The notes beneath the pieces were generated by a model, which worked only from the letters and a program-made list of their open reading frames with translations, was not told where the DNA came from and ran no database searches. A stretch of DNA of 64,000 bases from Helicoverpa zea. Lineage: Eukaryota; Arthropoda; Insecta; Lepidoptera; Noctuidae. Below are positions 45,859 to 57,800 of the stretch, in pieces; the first letter of the stretch is position 1; each line of letters begins with the position of its first letter. Location: positions 6,021,501-6,085,500 of the forward strand of contig NC_061452.1 in the NCBI RefSeq assembly GCF_022581195.2, given 5' to 3'. The translations under genes and the position numbers were made by a program.

Positions 45859-48800
45859 ATGGCGCTGACAAGTGACATAGTGCTAGTAGCGCTGTTGTGC
45901 GTGGTCCGCGGCGGTGCGCCTGCGCGGTTTCCCGTGAGTAAGCTCCGCTGCTAGGGCGGGCGGCGCGTTCATTTCTTATTTATTGATTTATTACACTGCT
46001 GTGTACTTATTTTTTCCTTTATTATGTATGATATAGATGCTAGCAATCTATACAGTTGTGTTTCTATAAATATAAGTATTTTAAATATAATGTTAATGGA
46101 ATGGGTGAAAATTTTCCAATGTAAAATAAAAAAAGGTAAATAAAGTTAAAAATAAATAAATTAACAGCAAAGTGCAGTGGCGCAAGCTCACTCTGCCTTT
46201 TTGATAAATTAAATTTCCAAAGGGTTACTGATTTATTTATTAACGTTCGTCTACGTGCAATGTGTACCATGCCCATTTATAGAATAGGTACCTATACCTA
46301 TACTTAAACAAAGTAAATGTGAATAAAATACCTAATATAAAACTGTGCTTGATTCGTATTTAAAAAATCATTTAAGAGTAATATGATATGAAGACACAGT
46401 AACCTTCAGTAGCTAATAGACCGTAACATCAAAAAGGTTTTAAGGGCAGATTACGCGTAGACAATGTGCTACGATTTTATGGCAGCTAGGTACATTTAAT
46501 ATTTATGCTCATTAAATATTTAGATAACTTATTTTAAACTGTTTGCTATTTCATTTAGGTAGGTAGGTATCTTAGTAAGGTACTTTAAATCTTAATATTC
46601 AATGAAATGAAATAAAAATATCGGGAATAATATTTTTTCGAAACTAAAAAAAGAAGTCTAGAGTATTTTAAAGAAACAGCTAAGTACTAACTTTAACTTA
46701 CGTTTAGTTATAAACAATAGAAGACAATTAAAGTTTTCTCTACAATAACAAACACAAAAGTATGTTCTATTTTGTAAATAATGGTGTTAAGTGTTTATTT
46801 GCCAAAACGAATGTGTGATTGTTGGTAACACGTGAAAATTGGAGAAATTGCTACACTGGTCACTTTCAACTATTATTACGGGCTAAGATAATAATATGAG
46901 TTTTGGAAATACACAACAAGTTGCGTGTGGCCGTCTAATAACTGTCCTACTGTCTGTCTGTTAGAGGCTTGACACGCTTTTGTTAGTTCTTGTTATTAAA
47001 CCTCCTTGGGTTGTCCAAGCCATATTGACTTGAAAGCCAATTACGTATTTGACAAATCTGAACAACTAAAAGCAAATAAAACGGCTTTGAGAAGTTAAAA
47101 TTTCTTAGAATTAAAATAAAAATCGATAGGTATTTTTATTGTTTCAATGACGGGCATTAAAAACTAATAACTGCGGAGTGGATGTTAAGAGCACGCATAA
47201 ATTCTGTTTAAGAGCTTACTACTTAAATGTATTTGGAACCTTTTTGATGTTAAAACTCTCCCTTTACGTACATATATTAATATAGTATTTGTGACCTAAA
47301 TTATTTAAATAGGTCATAAGATAAAGTTTTATTTGTTAAATTACTCTCTCAAGATTAACTTATTTATTGAGACTTGCTACGCAGACTTAAGAACACACAT
47401 TAAACAATTTTATACAAAGGGTGTTTTAGGATGTCACAAAGTAAGAAGTATTGTGCCTGGATATAAGTAGTTCCATGCTATAAATTAAATTAGAGTAATT
47501 AATCCGATTACAGCAACTAAAGGTAGTAGAATCTACTAAAAAGGGAAACCTACCTTTTCAGTTCGCAGTAGAATAAACTAAGTTCATTATTTTTGTGTTA
47601 CGGATGTAAATTGATCCTAACAACCCGTACCTTGTACATAATATTATTAGGTACACACACGAGGGAAAATTCTCAATATTAATATTCCCCCGGGTTCGCC
47701 ATACGGTCTTGATTTATATGTGCGAAGCCGGTAAGGGCTGAATGGATTTCAAATTGATTAATGGACTACAATTCTTCATAATATGACAGCAGAAACCTCA
47801 TATTACTTTATACGACACGAGATTTCGAGTTTTTTACACATATTCGGATCACGTATTCGGATAACATAGATACTCCTAATATTTCTGAAAATATCGAAGA
47901 ACCAATAACGTATGGAATCAATATTTGTTTTGTTGGTAAACCGGTAAGTAAATAAATTTCTGAAGAAGCTTAATGTTTTTAACATAACAAGCAGTGGTTA
48001 AGTGAATGTTTTTCTTTAATAAGTAAGATTTACTTACTTATTTGTCCATGTAGGACGCAATCTGTGCTCATAATTTTTACGCTACTTTTTGGACGTGGGT
48101 TATATAACATGAATTCGATAACAGGTTACCTACAAAGCACATTTTCCGAAACTATTTAAACTTTCACCAAATTACAGTACATTAACAACGCCTTACGATA
48201 CGATTTTATTTTGACAATTAAATTACGTAATAAAAATGCAGGTGTTTCGCGTACTGGATCACGTACAAAGTTACACAACGCTAACGTCAAGTAGAGTTTT
48301 TCAATCGGTCTCGATGAATCATAGCGAGGCTTTATTGTGGCGCTCGGAGACGCGACGTGCTCGCAGCCTCCGTATAATTGAGATCGATACCAGTAACTTT
48401 CATCATCGGCACATACCGACGTAACACTCGCAATTGAATGCCAAAATTAAAGTAATTACCGGCTCCATTATGCCCTGGCACTTATTCAAAGCCGCTAATA
48501 ATTCACTGGAAGGCGCATTGTCTCGCGTAGAAGAAAAGGAAAAACAAATAATTTTACTTTCCCCTTTACTTCGCTCGCATCCGCTAATATAGAGCCTACA
48601 CTTAGCTGACTCATGTGGACTTGATTTCATTTTCACTGCTCTCCATCAGTTTGACTGACATGCTAAAATACTCTTCATATACATAATTACAACAACAATG
48701 AACTACTGTAATAACAACTTACAGTTTCATTGGGCCGGCCGTTTGTTACACCGCTGCGAGATCATCAATCATTCGAATTGAGAAAACAATGAAACCAGAA

Positions 48801-51800
48801 CATCAAATACTTCACAAAAGCTTTTCGCCGATAACTTATCTTGTCGTGACTTACAAAAATGTTTTCCTGGTAGTGTCAGGAATCCGGAAATTGTTTAAAA
48901 AGAAGCAGATATTATATTGATATTTTGTTAAAATATTTAATGTCATTATTATTTCTAGTACAAAGATCTTCGTGCGGTCATCATAAGCCGCAGGCAATAA
49001 GTGTCAACGATAGCATTAGTAGAGATCATTGACCTAGTTAGTGTGAACTGCCGGATTAATATACATACGTATTGAAAACGAGTACCATGTAACTGATTAA
49101 CCATAACGTATCATGAGCTGCTGAAGTTGAGTGACAGAATATTTTAGGCGCAGGCCTATGTAGAGACTGGCAAAACACGTTCTTTGTTTGAGGCATGGTA
49201 GTTACAATTATTGCTAATAAAAGTATGTGGTCTGGGCATTAATGAGAGCAATAAAAGTAGTGTGAGAATGTGTAGCAGGCGACACGTCCGTGACAATGCC
49301 GCGCGCCCACCAGACGCGCTCCTTGTCGCCTTCTTGTCCTACTTTATTAGACACATTTATCACCGCCTTGTTCGGATTATTTCGATGTTCCTGATACCCA
49401 CATTGATTGTATTGTTAAATATTGTACGGAAGCTGAATAATCTTCATGAATGATAGCTTTAGTCATTCCGGCGAGCGGGACCTAGATATCATTTATTGTA
49501 AGAAATTGCATGAATTCATTTGGGTGATTAAGAGTTTTCGCTTATAACAAATTCTACGAATCAATTTATACGGTCATTGCAGTTCATCGAAGTTAATAGG
49601 TAGATGTAATTTAATTTAACAACAATATGCCTCGCAGCGCTATTCTCTCTCGGTTGGTTGGGTGTATTTGTAAAGTTACCTCGCTGTAACAATATTGATT
49701 TCCCTGACCGAAAGGAATCAGACAGTTCACCGTGCTCTCCCGACTACGAAGGGTTCCCGACGCGACGCATGCATAAAATCGATAGCTCTATGCGACAGAC
49801 ATTTAGCTCATATAAATTGCATAATGAGCAGAGAATGCTTGTAGCATTATTAAATTCTAGCTTAATTTATATGATGAAAATTCTAAGTAGAATATATAAC
49901 AGTAGACACTTAAATTAGGTACCTTACCTATATCTGTTGCATAAGTTATGCCATAACAGATAATAACTGATTATCGTTACTATTTTTATGATCAAATTAC
50001 ATAACTAACAAGTAGTTGTTGATCGCCTCCATGCTAGCACAAGTAGTTATTATCTATTTATAATGGTTTGAGCCACGTACTATAATTATTTACGTGTGGA
50101 AGATATTGATTTATAACACGTGTTTATTTGTGACAACCCGGTTAGTGAAGCCAAGCTCGGCAGTATGAGGCCTGTCCACTCATGCGAGTGATCGCTCCTG
50201 GACCCCTGCGGTAGTCAGTCATTGTTCATCTCGTTTGGCATTTAGGTTTATAATGCTCGTTTTATATTATGAACTATTTTCGTATTCTCGGGCATTTTAC
50301 AGGCTGCTACGACTGCTACGAGCTGAAACCTTGTTACAGGTCTCATTTAGTTACAAGAAACCAATAAATAACGTACGAGATGGTTTAGACTGAAACCATA
50401 AGTACCCATATCGTGGATGCGGTGTCATTACATGACATTATAATAACGAACATAATTAAAAAAATAATTTATTTTGTAAAAGGAAAGCTTGAACATATTT
50501 GCATGCTTGAACATATTTTTTTATATTCTGCCAAACAGCATTTATTAGAAGTCTTGCTCACGACGACGACGACGACGACGAGCATTTTTCATTACGGTAC
50601 TAAAAAGTTTTTAATATTTTTATTTCAGCATAGAATTTTATATTTCTGCAGATATGTATAGATAAAGTAATACCTAACTAGAATTTGTCATAAATATTTA
50701 AAACTCAGTCAGACAATGGGATTAAAGAAAAAACTTACGTGTCGGTTTTTATTATATTAAACGTTTTTTTCCTGCTGTTTCATAGACCAAGTTGCAATTA
50801 AAATTAAAATCGGACTGTCATCTTTTTATTAGGTACAAAGAAAAACAAACAGACTTGAGCTTGAACCCGGTTGAATCTGCGAAAGAATGTAGTTTCAATG
50901 AAACATGCAAGCGAGACGAGAAAGAATGTCGGAGGTCGCTAGCAGTATACTTAGCATATACATATATGTAGGTACCATATGTACCTCCATATACCTGCTT
51001 GCTACGTACCGCTCGGTTCAGGACCCTTTTTAAAAATAAACTTTCTGTACACTTTGAAAGTGTGTTGACAATACACCTTTAAAATACCGAAACCTCAAAG
51101 ACAAACGAAGTATGTAAGTTAACTGATGCAGAACATAATAATCTATCCATCACACTTTATTGCGTAGCAGTGTGCTACGAGAAAAATGTAGTAGTAGTTT
51201 TCGTGCTTCGCTAAAATTTCTTTGATATTAAAGCTATAAGTATCATTTTTGTATTTGATGTAACAGCCAGACCTGGATAAGGATATAAGCTATTTAGGCA
51301 ATTGCTAGAAAGAGTAGGGAGTTGCCCTCTAGGGAGACTCGGGGGAGGCAACAGAGAAAAAAAAACATATAAAAGTAATACAATTTCAAAATTCATGCGA
51401 AGTGGGTTGACGTCGGGTAGATGAATTGCGCTCGCTCATTCAGTTGCTTACTCTACATGAGGAAAATAATAGTTTTATTTTGAATTCCCCAACTAGCAAA
51501 GAAAATCTTTAAGAATTAGGGCGCCTGTGGCTTAGCTTGGGGCATACAAGTGGAGAATATAATATAAGCTAAATAAGCTTTACAAGCAACGCACCGCCAG
51601 TAGGGCCTTTCAATATGGCGCTTTGGGCCTTTCAATCAACAAGTAGTTGTATTAATCATCATTGACTACTTCGAATTCAAGTTTTTTTTTGAACTCGACT
51701 ATACTTGTATTCAAGAATTGCAGATTTGGATCCTTGGGAAAAAAAGTTGGCAAAATCATCGAAATAATGAGCAGATAAGCGGGTCTCGATGATAATGCTA

Positions 51801-54800
51801 AAGCTTTCCTTTGTACTGCAGGATTTACTGCCGCTTTACGGCTGGTGGACGAATCCGGAGCGCGTCCAGGAAGGTTCGGACGTGCAGGTGGTGTACCTGC
51901 CGGCGCTGCTGCCCAGGGAAGCACAGCTCTCCTCCGACAAGCCTGCCGATGACGTGCCGCTCCCCTACAGTTTCGACGCTTTTGGGAGGTATGTAGATAG
52001 CTGACTTTTTATTCCTTCATGCCCAATTGCGCGTCCAACAGCATTGCAAATTCATGAATATGAAAAGCACATTCTCTTTGTTATATTTACCCAATAACTT
52101 TTTTTATTCCTGTATTTTTTCGTTTTATATCTGCGTAAGCCAGTCTCAGACATGAATGTGACTAAGAACTTGAAAAAAAATCGGGCTGGCAACCTAGACG
52201 CCTATTAGAGAAAAACCGGTTTGATCGAATGGATAACCAACTGACCTTGAGATAACTGATTGTTTTAAGTGTGTTGAATTGGCTTGTAATGCTCATACGA
52301 TCGATCAATCATGTCGCACAGGAGAAAGCGTATGTAAATGCATTTGAGACATTAGATGACTAAGTGAATATAGCTTTTGGGGGTTTCACGAACGCAATTT
52401 CTGTGTATGTATCTAATTTTAATTTGTTTCTAGAAATTTTGAGCTACAGTTGGTTCCAAACCGTCGACTGATTTCCCCTGAATTCCGAGTGTGGTCAGAC
52501 GTGGGCCACGAGGCAACTCTCTCATCTGTGGACCCCTCATGCCACTTCCAGCACACTGGCCCCAATGCAGTTGCTGCATTTTCAGCTTGCAGAGATCATG
52601 CTCTTGTGAGTACAACCATTACTGATAGTAATTTGCGTAGCAACGACGTACCGGTTTATTTTACTCAGAATACGAAACTGAAATAAGCAAATTTTATATC
52701 AAAGTTCCATAAGTTGTCTGATGCATAAACGTTTGGTCCCTGCCTTTCAGCACGGGTTGATTGTTGTGGACAACTCTACGTACGAAGTCCGTCCCCTGGG
52801 TACCGGCAATGGGCGGGCGGAGAACGGTCGCGGTCGCACCGCGCATGTGATCCGTCGCGCTCCACCGCCCGCGCCGCCTGGCGACGATGCACGTCCTCTG
52901 CGGCCGCGCGTGCGCCGCCCGCGTGCTCACGCGCCGCGCCTCAAGCCAGGCCCGCCCAACTATACCATCGAGATAGCGTTGTTTCTTGACGAAGCTGCAT
53001 ACAAAATTTTCTACCCTTATCTCAACTATAGCGAGACGGATCTGCGTGATATGCTTTTGGCATACATAAATGGTGTAAGTTATTTAATATTGATAGTTGT
53101 CCATAACTAATCAGTTTCTTTATTTCTTAATAATGCTTAAAAATATAGCTACTGTCAAATTTTTCGTAACTGTTCCAGGTGCAAGCCTTGTACCAGCACT
53201 CTTCCCTGGGCACGCACATTCAGTTGTCGCTAGTGCGGCTGACACTACTACGCTCGCAGCCGCCAGGCCTCCCCGCGCATGCGGAGCGCGGCCGGCTGCT
53301 GGACTCCTTCTGCGCATACCAAAAGTCGCTGAACGTAGACGATGACGACGATCCACAACATTGGGATATGGCCTTGCTGCTCTCAGGGTAACTATGACTC
53401 AGTTATGATCATCTCAGCTTTGTCTAAATATTTTAATAATGATTATTCAAATCGCACAAGTGTAAACATTGTTGACCCCCCTTTTTCGAAACCGTTTAAA
53501 AATCGGTTAGCCTACTTCCTAACCATGAAGTGCTTAAAAAAACTGTCGAGGCTACCATTGTATTTAAATAATGTTCTTGAATCAAACATGCACGCATCGC
53601 TGAAAAATGCAAATATGAACCGTGGTTTTAAAATTTCTTGCGGTTTGGTTTGTATTCAATGATTGCTAAAAGCCTGGTGATTCATACCGCTAAAATATTG
53701 TGCAATAATCAGTTAAATGCAAGAACTGTTTGTATCCTGTGAGATTTTGAGTAAACTCCTAACCTGGCAAATATTTATCACATTCCATTGGGTTGTTGGC
53801 ATTAAGGATCGACTCCGGCAACATTATTTATTTTGCTCAAAGGTAACGCATGTATACAATGTACGAGCACTTTTGCGCAATGTTCTCTTAGGCTACTAAC
53901 AGAAGATAATTCATTTTTACCCCCGCCGCCAAGGAGTCGAGGGTTATGTACAAATTAATAAGATTGGACACAGGAACTCAACGGCAGGATCTTGACGGCT
54001 ACCCCCCAGTGTATGTTAGGTATATTCGTAGTATAATGGTAAGGATTAAATCGGCGGTCGTGTTTTCAGGTTGGACTTCTACTCTATGGAAGGCGGGCGT
54101 CGCAACGGCGTGACAATGGGCTTGGCGCCAGTGGGCGGCGTGTGTCTGCCGGCGCATGCCTGCGTAGTCTCGGAGTTTGGCACGGCCGACCTGCTGGGAC
54201 GACCCTACCCGTCTGCTGGCTTCACCTCCGTCTATATCCTCGCTCACGAGATCGGACACAAGTCGGTCACAGCTTGTTCATATTTTCCCTATATCGTTTT
54301 ATTACCTGAAAAAAACACCTTGTGTCCTCATCATCAATCAGTGCATACTTTCTTCAAGGAATGTCATACTTACATCGTCCATTTTAATCATAAGCAGGCT
54401 TTGGCAAGGGTACCAAAACCGGCCACTGACATTTTGTGAAGTCGTTAACCTAAACATATTGCTTTTATGCGGGTGATGATAGCTAAAATGTAAAGTTCAT
54501 TTACTCAAGTTACTTGGTAGAATGACTTGTATGTTAAGGAGTATCTCTGTATTTTTGCTCAACCGATTATGGTTATATTGAATTTGATTGTGAACTTGTT
54601 CCAGCCTGGGCATGCACCACGACGGCACGGGCAACAGTTGCGCACGCGACGGCTACATCATGTCGCCCTCCCGCGGCACCAATGGCGAGGCGTCCTGGTC
54701 GACGTGCAGTGCTCGCGTTGTGGCTGACTTGCAGTATAGTTCCTTTATCTTCTGTCTGTTCTCATTTTAGTCAGTCATGTTCGCGAGAAACTATATAGCT

Positions 54801-57800
54801 ATACAATCTTAGTAGTTTCATGATAACAGAGTGGAATACTTTAAATGTCTCCTAAACTATTTCGTTCTATCAGTTTGTCCCTGTCGGAGTCCTCTTTCGC
54901 AGAGAGAGGGGTAATCATAGATGTAATATAATAAAGAAGATTGCGCACGCTCGAAATATATATTTACGAAAATGAACTCTATTCCAACGCAATAAGGTAC
55001 TAAAGGACAATGGGCAATTCCGGTCCAAATGTCCACCACGAACGAGACGTATATGGCTAGATAGCCCATTAAATATAGAACATTTTTTGTTATGAAAGTA
55101 AAAAAAAATATAATGCCAGAAAAAAGTTATAGCAAAATCAAATAAAACATTTTATAGATTTTTTCAATTTCATTTTTTCAATTACTTTTCGTGATGTTTA
55201 ATTTTCATACTTCTGTAACTTCTGACAAATAGAAATGTTCATTATTAGAGAGAAGACACCACCAGTTACATCGAACTTTCTTAGATCCAGGAACCGCTGA
55301 GTATATTCAAGCACTTCTGGCGCCTCTATTGGTTAGTGATTCGTACATCCATCGGGCAAAAAAATATGGGCTGTTTACATGTAAATGTGTCTTACTCATC
55401 TTAGTTTTAGATAAAATGCGGAAATGGAAGTGGAATAAAATAAAAAATAATAATGATAACATAAAAAACTACCGAAAATGAAGAATACATTTTTGGCTAT
55501 AACTTTTTTTTGGCATTGTTTTTTTTTTATTTTCTTAGTAAAAGTTACTCTAAATTAAGTGGACTATTTAATTATATAGGTCTCGTTCGTGGTGGACATT
55601 TGGACCAAACTTCATACATTCTTGCCCAATCTCCTTTGTTGCATAATACACAGAGGCAAATCCGAGCCGAGAGGGATAGTTAGAACGGAGGCCGTTTGTC
55701 TCTTTCTAACACCTTGCCAGCATAAAAAAATATTGTGATCAACAGTTTTGTCTTCCCAAAAAAACAATTGAATCACATATATTTTTATCTTATTTTAACA
55801 ATTGTAAGTCAACAAATTAATAAAAATCGCATTAATTTATTATACGAATAAATTATTTATATAAATTATTATTCTTAAAACATAAACAACATAAATATTT
55901 TTTTTTTTTTCTAGCGGTAACCCTGAACATTCTTGGCGCGTAATCAGCATTTAAAATTTTGTTTATATTTTTTGTATTAAATAAATTTAAACTATTTAAA
56001 TGGTGAAAAAGTGTTGCGTTTATACTTGTAAAAGTGAATCCTATGGTGGTTGCAATATATCGTTCCACAGGTTAGCTAATAATAACATTTTCGTAAATCA
56101 AACAACTAGGGTGCCCATGAATTCTTGTAATGAGTGATGGATTTTAAAACTGTTGTACTATTGTTATAGCTTCCCAAAAAATGAAGAAAGGCGACATAAA
56201 TGGCTCAGCAGTCTATATATGAAGTAGAAATACAAAAAAAATCAGTCTTCACTTCGAATCTTCCTGCTTTTATACTGCTAATTCCCGCTAATTATTAAAA
56301 GCCTTTATAAGTATCTTAAGGTCACAAACTGCGTAAGTTCAATACCAATCTGCGTTTAATAATCTTAGCAAATTCGGATTTGTCTACATAGCTTAATCTC
56401 ATAGTCACCCTATTAGAAAGGGACAGACAGCCTCCGTACTTACTGTTTCACTCGGCTCGTTTTTTGGGTTTATATGCGCAGTCCTGTTTACTAATATTAT
56501 GTCTATGGGGGTAATAGTTGATCTCCTAAGGACGATTAACGACTGTGACTGTGACTTTTTTTTTTATTTTTTTTTTTTAGGAAAACCAACAGCTATACAA
56601 AAAAAGAATAGACCATGGATAAAAAGACAAAAAGCCAATTACAGGTTTTCACGGATAGCAGTAGTGTAACACACTTATAGCTAATCAGCAGATCTACTAT
56701 TAGTACACTGAGAAATGTAGTATTTAATTGATATTAATTTTTGAAAAAGTCAAGGTTTAGCTGTCTACGAGCTACGCTACTCTTGGTATTGAATGGGTCA
56801 AAAGAGTACTCTTTACACAGTTTATTGAAGTGTTTATTGAAGACTTACAATATTGTTTCGTAATTTTTATTTTCACTGAAACTGATTAATCGGACGTGAT
56901 TGTCGTAGTAATAAGAAAACGTTGCGTTTATTACGACGAGCATTTTTGGGCAGTTGTATAACAAGCGAATTCGTATGCATATGGCATGGCATGGATGTTT
57001 CCTCATTGCGTTTAATTACTAATTAATGTTAATGATAACTTGTGCTATATTGGAACAGTATTTTCATGGAATTTCAGTACGTATTTAACAATAATTTACA
57101 GCATCTACTAAGAGAAGATAAGCTCATCAAACTTCATCTTCATCTATATTTATTATTTCTGTAGATGGGCGACCTGTCTATTCGATGGTTCTGATGACCT
57201 GGACGCTCCTACAGAACTTCAACACGAGAGGTTCGGAGGTGTTCCCGGCACCGTCTGGAGTGCGAAGAAGCAATGTGAGGTGAGTCACGACATGAAGAGA
57301 TTTCGAAACAACTAAGTACAAATATATACACTTTAGAAAGTGAGTGCAAATTGGATACGAATTAGAAGTCTACACTAATACGCTGACCTAAATCACACAA
57401 GATGTATTTAGTATTATGTTCATACATAGGTACATACCTCACCTTAGAGAGGTGTACCCGCGAGATGATTTAAGTTTAAGATAACTGTGTAATGTAGCTA
57501 GTTATAATATTGAAAAGAAGCATGATTTAAACATACAATCAGCTATGTTTCAATCAAAGTTGTATTTTCAGGGGCCCGATTCTCCTAATTTTACCTAAGC
57601 AACATACGATTCACGTTCGACTGCGATCCAATCCCGACTCGATTACGATTGAAACGTATGTGGCATTCCGCTATTTTTTCGTTGAAATAAACGTTTTTAA
57701 ACGGTTTTATTTAGCTCACCCCGTTTGTTTTATTATTTATTCATTCTTTCTTGGGTCAAATTTAGAAATTGAAATTTCAGTGCCTTCCTGTTGTCAGATT

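Noticed and set aside
50561..50582. Tandem cga units considered as a CRISPR-like or coding repeat
   Set aside because: A simple trinucleotide microsatellite; no spacers and a eukaryotic context.
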